From Mesorhizobium sp. (GTDB lineage: Bacteria; Pseudomonadota; Alphaproteobacteria; Rhizobiales; Rhizobiaceae): 64,000 nucleotides of DNA. Shown here piece after piece: positions 26,162 to 39,303 of this stretch (the stretch's first letter is position 1; every line of letters starts with the position of its first letter). The notes under the pieces are model-generated. The model was not told the origin of the DNA. It saw only the letters and a list, made by a program, of their open reading frames with translations, and ran no database searches. Both the position numbers and the translations under genes were made by a program. The stretch is from positions 310,001-374,000 of the forward strand of contig SUGL01000001.1 in NCBI GenBank assembly GCA_004963905.1, written 5' to 3'.

Positions 26162-27415
26162 TTACTTGGCGTCGTCGATCGCCTTGACCAGCTCGGTCAC
26201 GGCCTCGTCCGAGGTCTTGATCTGACCGTGAACGAACTTCGATATGACGTCCTTGTAGGCGTTGGCAACCGCCGGAGGGGCGCCGTAGCCCTGGGCGAGC
26301 GAGCCGAACAGCGTGCCGCCCTCATTGGCCTTCTTCAGGTCGGCGATGCCCTTCTTGCCGCAGGCGTCGAAGTCGGTGTCAGGCACGTCGGTGCGGGCCG
26401 GAACCGAGCCCTTCACGACATTGAAGGCCGACTGGAAGCTCTTCGACAAGGTGGCGGTGGCCAGAGCGACCTGGGCGGCCTTGCGGTCGTCCGGAACGTT
26501 GAACATGCCAAACATGTCGGAGTTGTAGATCACCGAGCCGTCGGTGCCCGGGAAGCGGTAGCAGAGGAAGTCGGTGCCCGGGGTCTTGTTGGCGGCGTGG
26601 AATTCGCCCTTGGCCCAGTCGCCCATGACCTGAACCAGCGCGTCGCCCTTGATGACCATGGCGGTGGCGAGGTTCCAGTCGCGGCCCGAGAAGTTCGGGT
26701 CGACATAGGTGACGAGCTTGGCGAGGTTGTCGAACGACTTCTTCATCGTGTCGGACTTGAGCGACTCCTCATCGAGGTCGTTCATCGCCTTCTTGTAGAA
26801 CTCCGGCCCGCCGGTCGACAGCACGACGGAGTCGAACATGGTGGCTTCCTGCCAGTTCTGGCCGCCGAGCGCGAGCGGAATGACGCCCGCGGCCTTCGCC
26901 TTGTCGAGGAGGGCGATGAAGTCGTCGAAGGTCTTCGGCTCGGTGCCGCCGATCTTGTCCATCACCGCCTTGTTGATCCACAGCCAGTTGACGGAGTGGA
27001 CGTTGACCGGAGCCGCGACCCACTTGCCGTCATAGACGGAGAACTTCTGCAGGGCAGCCGGAACCGACTTGTCCCAGCCTTCCTTCTTGGCGGTCTCGGT
27101 GAGGTCGCCCATGACGCCGGCGGCGGCATAGTCGAGCACGGTGTAGCCGAGCATCTGCGAGGCGGTCGGATAGTTGCCGGCCGCGACCATCGCCTTCAGC
27201 GCGGTCATGGCGGCGTCGCCGCCGCCGCCGGCCACCGGCACGTCCTTCCAGGCATAGCCTTCCTTGGCCAGATCCTGCTTCAGCACGTTCAGAGCGGCCG
27301 CTTCGCCGCCCGACGTCCACCAATGCAGCATCTGCACTTCCTTGACGTCCGCGGCATGCGCCGAGAACGCAAAGCTCGTCGCAAGAGCCGTTCCGATAAG
27401 CAGTTTGCGCAACAT
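26162..27415 (-). CDS. Sugar ABC transporter substrate-binding protein
   Basis: 417 residues. A Sec signal peptide ([21 protein letters not shown]) ends at about residue 22. The mature part begins [18 protein letters not shown], typical of carbohydrate-binding SBP_bac_1 proteins near the glucose/mannose group, and has [15 protein letters not shown] and [11 protein letters not shown] segments. It lies 59 bases after the ALDH gene in the LacI-controlled run. A sugar or sugar-derived ligand is likely, but not identified. Confidence 0.92.
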   Translation of the reverse strand: MLRKLLIGTALATSFAFSAHAADVKEVQMLHWWTSGGEAAALNVLKQDLAKEGYAWKDVPVAGGGGDAAMTALKAMVAAGNYPTASQMLGYTVLDYAAAGVMGDLTETAKKEGWDKSVPAALQKFSVYDGKWVAAPVNVHSVNWLWINKAVMDKIGGTEPKTFDDFIALLDKAKAAGVIPLALGGQNWQEATMFDSVVLSTGGPEFYKKAMNDLDEESLKSDTMKKSFDNLAKLVTYVDPNFSGRDWNLATAMVIKGDALVQVMGDWAKGEFHAANKTPGTDFLCYRFPGTDGSVIYNSDMFGMFNVPDDRKAAQVALATATLSKSFQSAFNVVKGSVPARTDVPDTDFDACGKKGIADLKKANEGGTLFGSLAQGYGAPPAVANAYKDVISKFVHGQIKTSDEAVTELVKAIDDAK

Positions 27416-27474
27416 GTACTACCTCCCTTGTTGCATTCACATAACCGGCGGGGTGACCGCCGGCGTCTCCCAAC

Positions 27475-28986
27475 TCAGCCGACCCACCAACCGGTGCGCT
27501 GGCCGCGATGAAACTGGATGGTCTTTTCCTCGGTATAGTCCTCGACGGCGCGTTTGCCGAGTTCGCGTCCGAGACCGGACTGCTTGTAGCCGCCGAAAGG
27601 CAGTTCGGGATAACCTTCCATGAACGTATTCACCCAAACCGTCCCCGAACGCACTCCGCGCGCCACCGACATGCATGTGTCGATGCTGGCGCTCCACACA
27701 CCCGCAGACAGACCATAGGGCGTGTTGTTGGCGATGTGCAATGCCTTTTCAATCGTTTCAAAAGTGAGCACGGACAGCACCGGCCCGAATACTTCCTCGC
27801 GGGCGATGGCCATGTCCTCGGTGACGCCCCGCACGATGGTCGGATCGAGATACTGGCCGGCATTGGAGGCGAGCTGTCCGCCGCCGCTGAAGACGCTGCC
27901 GCCGTCGGTTTTCGCGGCCGTCACATAGCCGGCTACCTTTGCCATATGGTCGGCCGAGATCATGGCGCCGACCTTGGTGCGGTCGTCAAGCGGGTCGCCG
28001 ACTTTCACCTTCTCGGCCAGCGCCTTGACGGTCCTGAGGAAGTCATCGGCGATCGCTTCATGCACGATCAGCCGGCTGCCGGCATTGCAGCATTCGCCGG
28101 CATTGAAGAAGCCGCCGAACACCGCCGCGTCCGCCGCCGCCTCGAGGTCGGCGTCGGGGAAGACGATCTGGCCGTTCTTGCCGCCGAGTTCCATCGACAC
28201 CTTCTTCAGCGAGTTCGAGGCCGCCGCCATGGTCATCTTGCCGACGCGGGTCGAGCCGGTGAAGGACACCATCTCGACCAGCGGGTGGCTGACCATCGGC
28301 GCGCCGACGTCGGCGCCATGCCCGGCGAGGATGTTGACGACGCCGGCCGGCAGGCCGGCCTCGAGCAGGATGTCGCCGAGCACGAAGGTCGAGGCCGAGG
28401 TCATCTCGCTCGGCTTGACCACCGCCGTGCAGCCGGCGGCGAGCGCGAAGGGCAGCTTCTGGCTGATGATCAGGAAGGGAAAATTCCACGGCGTGATGAT
28501 CGAGACGACGCCGATCGGTTCGCGCAGCACCACGCCCAGCATGTCGTCGCCGAGATTGGCGTAGCTCTCGCCATGCAGCGTGCGGGCAAGCGAGGCGGCG
28601 TAGCGCCAGATGTCGACGGCGCCGCCGATCTCGCCGCGCGCCTGCGCGATCGGCTTGCCGGATTCCAGCGCGTCGAGCCGGGCGATCTCCTCCAGCCGGG
28701 TCTCGATCAGGTCGGCCGCCTTGAGCAGCACGGCGGCACGTTCGGATGCCTTCATGCGCGGCCAGGGACCGCTCTCGAAGGCTCTATGCGCGGCCTGCAC
28801 CGCAGCTTGCACTTCCGTGGCACCCGCCTGGGCGTAGCGCGACACGGCAAAACCGTGGCCGGGGCTCACGCGTTCGATGGTGCGGCCGTCGCTGGCGTCG
28901 ACATGCTTGCCGTCGATCAGAAGCTTGTAGGCCTTCGGCGCCTGGGACGCCTCGGCCGGCATGGAAATCTTGAGCGGTGCGTTCAT
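27475..28986 (-). CDS. NAD(P)-dependent aldehyde dehydrogenase
   Basis: 503 residues. ALDH landmarks: TPWNFPFLI near 165-173, KPSEMTS near 191, SFTGSTRVGK (241-250), general base E266 in MELGGKNGQ, catalytic C300 in NAGECCNAGSR, and the terminal PFGGYKQSGLGRE. Ten bases after the enoyl-CoA hydratase gene. It would oxidise an aldehyde released in the pathway, for example by the DUF993 aldolase-like enzyme. Confidence 0.94.
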   Translation of the reverse strand: MNAPLKISMPAEASQAPKAYKLLIDGKHVDASDGRTIERVSPGHGFAVSRYAQAGATEVQAAVQAAHRAFESGPWPRMKASERAAVLLKAADLIETRLEEIARLDALESGKPIAQARGEIGGAVDIWRYAASLARTLHGESYANLGDDMLGVVLREPIGVVSIITPWNFPFLIISQKLPFALAAGCTAVVKPSEMTSASTFVLGDILLEAGLPAGVVNILAGHGADVGAPMVSHPLVEMVSFTGSTRVGKMTMAAASNSLKKVSMELGGKNGQIVFPDADLEAAADAAVFGGFFNAGECCNAGSRLIVHEAIADDFLRTVKALAEKVKVGDPLDDRTKVGAMISADHMAKVAGYVTAAKTDGGSVFSGGGQLASNAGQYLDPTIVRGVTEDMAIAREEVFGPVLSVLTFETIEKALHIANNTPYGLSAGVWSASIDTCMSVARGVRSGTVWVNTFMEGYPELPFGGYKQSGLGRELGKRAVEDYTEEKTIQFHRGQRTGWWVG

Positions 28987-28996
28987 CGTTTCTTCT

Positions 28997-29765
28997 CTAG
29001 GATCTCGAAAAGGCCGGCTTCCGCTTGGCCTTGAAGGCGCCGACGCCGGCTTTCAGGTCGCCGGTGAGCGCAATGAAACCGCTGGCCAGCGCCTCGGTCG
29101 CCGCGGCATTCTCCTCGCCCTCGGCGATGCCGATCATCAGCTTGGCGGCCTCGGTCGCCAGCGGCCCGCGTTCGGCGATCTTTTCTCCCCAGGCCCTGGC
29201 TTCATCGAAGGCCTTGCCGGTTTCGACGACGCGGTCGACAACGCCCAGCGCAAGCGCGTCGGCCGCCGGAAAAATCTCGCCGCCAAGCGCCATGCGCCGC
29301 ACCGCCTGCGCGCCGAAACGGCGCACGGCGCGCTGCGTGCCGGACCAACCGGGCACCACGCCGATCGAGGTTTCGGGGAAGCCAAGCTTCACCTGGGTTT
29401 CGGCGACACGGAAGTCGCAGGCCGCGGCCAGTTCCAGCCCGCCGCCCAGCGCATGGCCGGACAGCACGGCAATGGCAGGCTGCCTGAGCCGCGCCAGCCG
29501 GTCGAAGACGCGATGGCCATAGCGGACCCATTGCACCTGGAAATCGGCGGCGCTCAATTGTGCCCAGGCCTCGACGTCGCCGCCGGCGCAGAAGCCCTTG
29601 CCTTCGCCGCGGATGAGCACGACGCGGACGCCTTCCGCCAGTTCCGCCTCGTCGAGCGCCGCTTCGAGCGCGCGCAGCATCGGAATGTCGAGCGCGTTGA
29701 ATTTTTCCGGACGGCGCAGCATGACGATGCCGATGGCGCCGTCCTTTTCGAAAGTGACGAGGGGT

Positions 29766-29773
<8 letters not shown>
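28997..29773 (-). CDS. Enoyl-CoA hydratase/isomerase family protein
   Basis: 258 residues, crotonase fold. The CoA and oxyanion-hole motifs are RPEKFNALD near the N-terminus, GEGKGFCAGGDVEAW and GHALGGGLELAAACDFRVA; acidic residues follow in LGFPETSIGVVPG. The start overlaps the CoA-transferase stop by 8 bases, so the two are translated together. It probably hydrates, dehydrates or isomerises the CoA ester made by the transferase. Confidence 0.92.
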
Positions 29774-33429
<3,656 letters not shown>

Positions 33430-33465
33430 ATCCGTGACTTCCTCCGCGCCGATATCGAAATCTAT

Positions 33466-33501
33466 TGGAACGTTCTAAACATCTCGGCAATCTGGAGTCA
33501 A
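33466..33501 (-). promoter_or_regulatory. Promoter and operator of the lacI-led operon
   Basis: Minus strand: -35 TTGACT (33496-33501), 17-base spacer, -10 TTAGAA (33473-33478). The palindrome TGGAACGTTCTA (33466-33477), one mismatch from perfect, overlaps the -10. This predicts autorepression by the LacI protein. Confidence 0.7.
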
Positions 33502-33574
33502 TCGGGATTCTCGTGAAATTCGGAAAATTGATGGATGCCCCGCAAATGCAAGGGTCTGACGCCGAAATCCGGCA

Positions 33575-33630
33575 TTGAATCGCTTCAGTCGGCAGAATCA
33601 TAAAGATCCTTGATTTATTGGAACGTTCCA
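33575..33630 (+). promoter_or_regulatory. Promoter and operator of the divergent DUF993 gene
   Basis: Plus strand: -35 TTGAAT (33575-33580), 17-base spacer, -10 TCATAA (33598-33603). The perfect palindrome TGGAACGTTCCA (33619-33630) lies just downstream of the expected start site, where a bound repressor would block transcription. Its centre is 153 bp from the other operator, so looping is possible. Confidence 0.7.
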
Positions 33631-33659
33631 TCTATACGCTGCCGCAAAGGGAGACTTCC

Positions 33660-34814
33660 ATGGACATCATCCTGCCTGCGGAGAATGGCGACCGCGTCAG
33701 CTACAGGCTGGTCGGTCAGCCGGTAGAGCCCGTCATCGGCGCGGATTTCCCGCGCATCGCCTATGCCGCGGCCCATGTCGTCGCCAATCCATTCGCCATG
33801 ACCGATCCCTGGTCGCGGCCGGCGGTCGACTGGGACAAGACCATGGCCTTTCGCCATCATTTGTGGCGGCTCGGTTTCCGCATCGCGGAGGCCATGGACA
33901 CTTCGCAGCGTGGCATGGGTTTCGACTGGGCGAGCGCGAAGGAACTGATCCGGCGCTCGATCGCCGAGGCACGCACGGTGAAGGGCGCCGATCTCGCTTC
34001 CGGCGCCGGCACCGACCACCTAGCGCCCTCGGCGGCAAAGTCTCTGGACGACGTGATCCGCGCCTATGAGGAGCAGTTCGCGTTCATCGAGGGCGAGGGC
34101 GGCAAGGCGATCATGATGGCGAGCCGCGCGCTGGCGGCGCTGGCCAAGGGACCGGACGACTATGCGCGTGTCTACGACCGCATCCTCAGCCAAGCCTCCG
34201 GCAAGGTCATCCTGCACTGGCTGGGCGACATGTTCGACCCGGCGCTCAAGGGCTATTGGGGCAGCCTGGATTTCGAGCCTGCGCTCGATACGGTCGTCGC
34301 CATCATCGAGCGGCATGCCGACAAGGTCGAAGGCATAAAGATATCGCTGCTCGACGCCGGCAAGGAGGTGCGGCTGCGCGACCGCCTGCCCGAGGGCGTG
34401 GTGATGTTCACCGGCGACGATTTCAACTATCCGGAGCTGATCGCCGGCGACGGCAAAAAGCACTCGCATGCGCTGCTCGGCATCTTCGACGCCATCGCGC
34501 CGGTTGCCAACGCCGCGCTGGCGAAGCTCGGCGCAGGCGACCGGCCCGGCTATGACGCGCTGATGGCGCCGACCGTGCCGCTGTCGCGGAAAATCTTCGA
34601 GGCACCGACCGAATATTACAAGGCAGGCATCGTCTTCATGGCGTGGCTGAACGGCCATCAGGATCATTTCGCCATGGTCGGCGGCATGCAGTCGGCGCGC
34701 GGCATATGCCACTATGCCGACGTCTTCCGCCTGGCCGATCAGGCCGGATTGCTGGCCGATCCTGATCTTGCCGTCGCCAGGATGAAAGCCCTCTGCGCGG
34801 TCGCGGGCGTCTGA
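33660..34814 (+). CDS. DUF993 / dihydrodipicolinate synthase-like protein
   Basis: 384 residues. The sequence matches the DUF993 group, which annotation pipelines place near dihydrodipicolinate synthase-type TIM barrels (Schiff-base aldolases). Segments such as KVILHWLGDMFDP, KVEGIKISLLD and GVVMFTGDDFNYPELI look like successive barrel strands; K in GIKIS is a plausible Schiff-base lysine, by analogy only. RBS AGGGAG precedes the ATG. It shares the TGGAACGTTCCA operator with the lacI operon, so I infer it cleaves or condenses a pathway keto acid. Not experimentally known to me. Confidence 0.82.
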   Translation: MDIILPAENGDRVSYRLVGQPVEPVIGADFPRIAYAAAHVVANPFAMTDPWSRPAVDWDKTMAFRHHLWRLGFRIAEAMDTSQRGMGFDWASAKELIRRSIAEARTVKGADLASGAGTDHLAPSAAKSLDDVIRAYEEQFAFIEGEGGKAIMMASRALAALAKGPDDYARVYDRILSQASGKVILHWLGDMFDPALKGYWGSLDFEPALDTVVAIIERHADKVEGIKISLLDAGKEVRLRDRLPEGVVMFTGDDFNYPELIAGDGKKHSHALLGIFDAIAPVANAALAKLGAGDRPGYDALMAPTVPLSRKIFEAPTEYYKAGIVFMAWLNGHQDHFAMVGGMQSARGICHYADVFRLADQAGLLADPDLAVARMKALCAVAGV

Positions 34815-34887
34815 ACCAGCACTATCTTCTTCGCGATGGCATCAGACGCGCTCAAAGGTGACGCGCGATCCTGGAACGGGTGTGAAA

Positions 34888-37155
34888 TCAGGGCCGGCGC
34901 CATATCCAGAACGGCGGGATCGCGCAGTCCGGATGGAACATCAGCTTGGTTGCTTCGGTGCGCACCGCTGCAGGAGTGGTTTCGTCGAAATGCCGCGCCA
35001 GGTCCTCCAGCAGAGGACGGATGCGCTCCTGGTCGAAGATTTCGCCTGGTATCGTGGCCAGTGTTTCGCCATGTGCCGCCACCCATTGCAGAGCCTTGAC
35101 CAGCCCCTGTCCGTCTTTCGCCCTGTATTGCCAGAGATCGTCGCCGACCGAGGACAGGATCCGCGCCAGCGCCGTCCAGCCCTGCAAGGCAAACATGGCA
35201 TAGTGTCTCGGGCGGGTGCGCGAAAGTTCCTCTGGCAGGCGCCCGTCGGCCGCGATCTGGTCCGCGATCCTTTCCCGGGCATAGAGTCCCGCTTTCGCAA
35301 GCGCCGCGCCGTCGCCCAGGAACGCCGCGATGGCCGCCCGCTGCAGGTCGAAGAAAACACCGTGGTTGTTCAGCCGGTAAAATTCGAATGTCGCGGCGGG
35401 CGCGGTGTCCAGCCATTCGCAATATGAAGAAAGCCAGGCTCTGAAACCCTGACTGTCCGGCTCGTCCAGCGCTCCGCTTCGCTCGATCAACCTGACGGCG
35501 TCGAGGAAGAAATAGAGATCGGCGAGTTCGATGATGCCATATCCCGGGCCTTCATTGTTATCGCGCCCGCGCCGCACCTGCGCATAGCGCATGTTCGGGT
35601 TCATTCTCGTCGCGGGATCCACGAACCACGTGCGGACGAGCAGTGCTGCATGACTGGCGTAGCGTGCCTCGCCGAGCACGCTCGCGGCAAGGGCAAGCAC
35701 GGTGGTGTCGTCGAGGACCCTTTGCAGGCGTGTTCGATCGTAGGCTTCGCTGCCATCTGCATATAATGCCGTGCCGGGTGCGTGTTCGCCATCGCGCCGG
35801 ACGAAGGGAAGGCCGTCCGGCTTTCGCGGATCCGGCCACCAATAAGGAGCCGGCTGGAAATAGTCGTGCGGATCGCCGCTCGGGGCACGGCCGCTCTTGT
35901 CCATGACGCTGAACGGACCGCGCAGCAGCGCTTGCTCCGCGCAGGCGCGCAGTTGTTGTTGAACTTGCATTTTTTGGCCTCGGCGCGCGGCGACGAGCAT
36001 GTCCTCGTCGTAGTAGGCGAGGCGCGCGGGATCGAGCTTTTGGGCGATCGCGCTTGCGTCGCAGCGGTCGAGCATGCCGACAATCGCCTCGTCGCGCTTG
36101 ACAAGCCGGGCGCGAAAACCGGCCCGGCCGATCTCAAGATGCGAACGCCCCGAATGCAGGCGCGCGACCCAGCCCGCCTTCTGAAAAAGCCCGGCATCGG
36201 CTGCAAGGCGCGGACGCGGGATATCCCATGCATCGTCGCGAAACCGGTCCCAGAGTCCGGGGACACCGAGTCGCCACAGCATTTCGATCTTCGGCCGGCG
36301 CCCATAGCCGTATTGTTCGTCGAACAGCTCGGTCGTGTCGCTGCGAAAAATGATTTGCGGCTCTTCCTCTGCCGGCGGCACCACGGTCGCGTCGAGCAGC
36401 ACCGCGTTGTCGACGATGCGCGCCATCGGCACGACGACATAGCGAAAATGCGGATTTTCCTCGATCGCCGCGCGGATCTGCCGGAAGGCCGGGAGTGTCA
36501 GATAGCAATTGCCGTCCCAGGGCATCAGCCACTTGGCGCGCCCGCGGGCAATGGCCAGCGCCGCGTTGCGCGCGCCGTTGTTGTTCATCACATAGAGGTT
36601 CTTGCGGCGCCGGACATGCGTTTCGTAACGCGACGCATTGTCCCCGCTCGGCCGGTTTTTGGCGCTGGAGAACCTGGACTCGTTCGCCGCCAGCCCGTCG
36701 GTGTTCCAGGGAATTTGCCGATAGGCGTCGAGGTCGAACGGGATCCTGTGAAAGCCCTGACCGCGGCTTTTCAGCAGGCCGATGATGCGCGCCTCCTCGC
36801 CGGGGTCCGCTATCCGGTTGACGATCCAGGCCTTCTCGCAGTCGGGGAAGTCGGATTCATTGTCCAGAATGAACAGGACGTTGTCGTAGGACTGGCCCTT
36901 CCGGTGCCGCGGCTCCAGGTCGTTGCCGATGATCCGGACAAGCATGAAGCTGTCCTTCGTCGCCGAAACCGGCAAGGCCTTGTAGCCGTTGCGCGCGGTT
37001 TCGATGCGGCGCTTGACGACAAGTCTGTATTCGAGCTTGCGCTTTGCCCTGCCCAACGCGCCGCAGAGGCTCGACAATCTGAAATGCTTCCTCGCCCGCC
37101 TGAGCTCGGAGTATACGCGTTGCCATGGCGGCCGCCGGGCCGGGTCCTGTGTCAT
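34888..37155 (-). CDS. Two-domain protein: glycosyltransferase-like N-terminus, alginate lyase-like C-terminus
   Basis: 755 residues without a signal peptide or clear membrane helix. The N-terminal part (about 68-300) has SFMLVRIIGNDLEPRH and NNGARNAALAIARGRAKWLMPWDGN (192-216), like the acceptor/DxD region of GT-A glycosyltransferases. The C-terminal part (about 400-750) matches the PL5 alginate lyase fold: YWWPDPRKPDGLPF (438-451), MNPNMRYAQ, NNHG (596-599, catalytic Asn/His) and RTRPRHYAMF. PL5 enzymes are normally periplasmic, so the absence of a signal is odd. Possibly involved in handling a uronate or surface polysaccharide. It stands alone. Confidence 0.75.
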   Translation of the reverse strand: MTQDPARRPPWQRVYSELRRARKHFRLSSLCGALGRAKRKLEYRLVVKRRIETARNGYKALPVSATKDSFMLVRIIGNDLEPRHRKGQSYDNVLFILDNESDFPDCEKAWIVNRIADPGEEARIIGLLKSRGQGFHRIPFDLDAYRQIPWNTDGLAANESRFSSAKNRPSGDNASRYETHVRRRKNLYVMNNNGARNAALAIARGRAKWLMPWDGNCYLTLPAFRQIRAAIEENPHFRYVVVPMARIVDNAVLLDATVVPPAEEEPQIIFRSDTTELFDEQYGYGRRPKIEMLWRLGVPGLWDRFRDDAWDIPRPRLAADAGLFQKAGWVARLHSGRSHLEIGRAGFRARLVKRDEAIVGMLDRCDASAIAQKLDPARLAYYDEDMLVAARRGQKMQVQQQLRACAEQALLRGPFSVMDKSGRAPSGDPHDYFQPAPYWWPDPRKPDGLPFVRRDGEHAPGTALYADGSEAYDRTRLQRVLDDTTVLALAASVLGEARYASHAALLVRTWFVDPATRMNPNMRYAQVRRGRDNNEGPGYGIIELADLYFFLDAVRLIERSGALDEPDSQGFRAWLSSYCEWLDTAPAATFEFYRLNNHGVFFDLQRAAIAAFLGDGAALAKAGLYARERIADQIAADGRLPEELSRTRPRHYAMFALQGWTALARILSSVGDDLWQYRAKDGQGLVKALQWVAAHGETLATIPGEIFDQERIRPLLEDLARHFDETTPAAVRTEATKLMFHPDCAIPPFWIWRRP

Positions 37156-37529
37156 GCCGGCCCGCGAGGAAGCGCGCAGGGACGGTCAGGATCGCAGGCC
37201 ATCATGGGCCGTCCGCTTGCCGACATTCGTGCTCGTTCCCCCGACCGATGACTGTCGATTTGTCCAACCCTTAGCGCTCCATGCGCCATGGCTCAATTAG
37301 CTCGTTGTTATAGTCGGCTACATTTGCCGAAAAAATCGTCGAATGCTGCGGTACCGGTGCGCCCTGTCATGAGGGGAAAGGCGGCAGCAATCCCGGTCAT
37401 TCGCCCGATCCGACAGCCAGTGAAGGGGAGTAGGGCAGTAAGGGAATAGGGCAGTAGGGAGGTCAGGCGCAGCGGCGAAGTCCTGCTGGCTTGCTGCTCT
37501 GTTCCCTTAGATACCTAGATTTGGCTGGA
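37156..37529. other. Intergenic region between the lyase-fusion gene and tRNA-Val
   Basis: 374 bases without a credible gene. 37290-37340 is AT-rich and could hold the minus-strand promoter of the fusion gene. 37420-37470 contains imperfect direct repeats of AGGGCAGTA/AGGGAATAG. It is also the downstream flank of the tRNA gene (minus strand), but I see no integrase or duplicated tRNA end. Confidence 0.5.
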
Positions 37530-37604
37530 TGGTGGGCGTGACAAGGATTGAACTTGTGACCCCTGCAATGTCAATGCAGTGCTCTCCCGCTGAGCTACAC
37601 GCCC
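37530..37604 (-). tRNA. tRNA-Val (anticodon GAC)
   Basis: Minus-strand cloverleaf: acceptor GGGCGTG/CACGCCC, D-arm TAGCTCAGCGGGAGAGCA, anticodon stem CTGCA/TGCAG with loop TTGACAT (anticodon GAC), T-arm GTTCAATCC, and genome-encoded CCA (37530-37532). 75 bases including CCA. Confidence 0.96.
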
Positions 37605-37718
37605 ATCCGAAGCCGCGCATACACCATTTTTGGTCCGGCGCGTCAATAGCAGGAATTGTGAAAAGAAGCTCCGTTTTGCCGCACCGGAGGCGAGCGCCTA
37701 TGTGTTGCCGGAAATATC

Positions 37719-38081
37719 TCAGGCGGCCTGCAGCATCTTCTCGACCTCGTTGACGAGATCGCGCAGATGGAACGGCTTCGACAGCACCTTGGCGTCCTTG
37801 GGCGCCTTGGAATCCGGATTGAGCGCGACGGCGGCAAAGCCTGTGATGAACATCACCTTGAGGTCCGGATCGATCTCGGTGGCGCGGCGGGCAAGCTCGA
37901 TGCCGTCCATCTCCGGCATGACGATGTCGGTCAGAAGCAGCGAGAAAGGCTCCTCGCGCAACCGCTCATAGGCGCTGGCGCCATTGTCGAAATCGCTTAC
38001 CTGGTAACCGGCTCGTTCGAGCGCCTTGACGAGGAAGCGGCGCATATCGTCGTCGTCTTCCGCCAGCAGAATGCGTGCCAT
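37719..38081 (-). CDS. cpdR: Single-domain response regulator CpdR
   Basis: 120 residues, only a receiver domain: acidic pair in LLAEDDDDMR, phospho-acceptor D52 in LLTDIVMPEMDG, conserved Lys in VLSKPFHLRDL. Its length and sequence closely match CpdR of Caulobacter and Sinorhizobium, which, when unphosphorylated, delivers substrates to ClpXP and controls cell-cycle progression. I use the second of two tandem ATGs (the first is at 38084). It is divergent from a formylglutamate amidohydrolase gene, a pairing I recall from other Rhizobiales. Confidence 0.92.
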   Translation of the reverse strand: MARILLAEDDDDMRRFLVKALERAGYQVSDFDNGASAYERLREEPFSLLLTDIVMPEMDGIELARRATEIDPDLKVMFITGFAAVALNPDSKAPKDAKVLSKPFHLRDLVNEVEKMLQAA

Positions 38082-38246
38082 CATATCCCGTCCGAATCAC
38101 CCGCCCCAAGCCTGCCGCCGGGCAAGGCCGTTAACCATCCTGTATATGAGGAGGAGACGGTAAACATCAAGTGAACGTTGGGTTGGTGCCTACCACCTCG
38201 CGCAGCCTTTTGGTGAGGCCGAAATGCTGGACATGCCGGACGCAAG

Positions 38247-39188
38247 ATGGCAGTTTTGCGTAATGATGCAGTGCTTCATCCTGGTTCGTTCAAATTGAAG
38301 ACGGCAGCCGAGGATTTTTCGGTCGTACCACCCTTCGAAATCCGATCGGGCGCCGAGCAGCGCGTACCTTTCCTGTTCAATTCGCCGCATAGCGGCCGCC
38401 ACTATCCCGAGCGCTTCCTGGCCATGGCGCGGCTCGACCGCAATGCCATTCGCCGTTCGGAGGATTGCTATGTCGATGAGCTTTTCGGCGGCGCCGTCGC
38501 GCTCGGCGCGCCGATGCTGGCGGCGAACTTCCCGCGCGCCTACCTCGACGTCAACCGCGAGCCATGGGAGCTCGATCCGCGCATGTTCGCGGAGCCGGTG
38601 CCGTCCTTCTGCAACATCCGTTCGGCCCGCGTCGCGGGCGGCTTGGGCACGGTGCCGAAGCTGGTGGGGGAGGGGCTCGACATCTATCCCGGGCGCCTGC
38701 CTCTGGCCGAGGCCGTGGGACGCATCGAGGCCGTCTACAAGCCGTATCACGAGACGCTGAAGCGGCTATTGACCAGGACCCACGCCAGGTTCGGCTATGC
38801 GGTTCTGATCGACTGCCATTCGATGCCGGCCAGCATCCGCGTCGGCGACAATGGCGCGCGGCCGGATTTCATCATCGGCGACCGCTTCGGCATTTCAGCG
38901 TCCGCGGCCCTGACCGAGACGGCGATCGGCCTGCTCACCGGCATGGGCTACGCGGTCGCCCACAACAAGCCTTATGCCGGCGGCTTCATCACCGAGCATT
39001 ACGGGCGGCCGGCGCGTCATCTCCACGCGCTGCAGATCGAGGTCAATCGCGGACTTTACATGAACGAGCGGACGTTCCAGAAGTCGGCCGGCTTCGACAA
39101 ACTGGCCGACGACCTGACGCGGTTTTCGGCCGAGCTGATGTCCATGCCCGACCACAATTTCGTCGACCTGCCGCTCGCCGCGGAATGA
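38247..39188 (+). CDS. N-formylglutamate amidohydrolase (HutG-like)
   Basis: 313 residues. FGase motifs: FNSPHSGRHYPERF near 43-56, the LDVNREPWELDPRMF segment, DCHSMPASI near 193 and the final LQIEVNRGLYM. This is closer to the canonical family than the 272-residue member at 1830. Predicted to hydrolyse N-formyl-L-glutamate to glutamate and formate, but no hut genes adjoin it. Divergent from cpdR. Confidence 0.88.
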   Translation: MAVLRNDAVLHPGSFKLKTAAEDFSVVPPFEIRSGAEQRVPFLFNSPHSGRHYPERFLAMARLDRNAIRRSEDCYVDELFGGAVALGAPMLAANFPRAYLDVNREPWELDPRMFAEPVPSFCNIRSARVAGGLGTVPKLVGEGLDIYPGRLPLAEAVGRIEAVYKPYHETLKRLLTRTHARFGYAVLIDCHSMPASIRVGDNGARPDFIIGDRFGISASAALTETAIGLLTGMGYAVAHNKPYAGGFITEHYGRPARHLHALQIEVNRGLYMNERTFQKSAGFDKLADDLTRFSAELMSMPDHNFVDLPLAAE

Positions 39189-39212
39189 TCGCAACCCGAC
39201 GTTTCGCGGCTT

Positions 39213-39245
39213 AAAAAAAGACCGCATCGTTTTCACGACACGGTC
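39213..39245 (-). terminator. Intrinsic terminator of the MmgR-like sRNA
   Basis: 11-bp stem with two G-U pairs, GAAA loop and a seven-base T-tract on the minus strand (A-run at 39213-39219 on plus). Confidence 0.88.
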
Positions 39246-39297
39246 GAAGTCTAGGGAGGAAACGCCCAAGGAGGGCATGGACAGGATAAGCTGTCCG
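39213..39297 (-). ncRNA. mmgR: MmgR-like trans-acting small RNA (alpha-r8 / Rfam suhB family)
   Basis: Minus strand, about 85 nt. It starts with a GGACAG/CTGTCC hairpin (39279-39296), then a single-stranded TTTCCTCCCT motif (complement of 39253-39262), which I recall as the hallmark of MmgR RNAs. It ends in a strong intrinsic terminator: an 11-bp stem (39220-39230 with 39235-39245) followed by seven T. A promoter fits: -35 TTGACA (39326-39331), 16-base spacer, -10 TAGTTT (39304-39309). It lies next to a SuhB-like phosphatase gene, the genomic setting that named the Rfam family. In Sinorhizobium, MmgR limits polyhydroxybutyrate accumulation under nitrogen limitation. Confidence 0.78.
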
Positions 39298-39303
39298 AGA
39301 ACA

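Noticed and set aside
37156..37604. Genomic-island boundary at tRNA-Val
   Set aside because: No integrase, no duplicated tRNA 3' end and ordinary genes on both sides; only the unusual fusion gene hinted at it.
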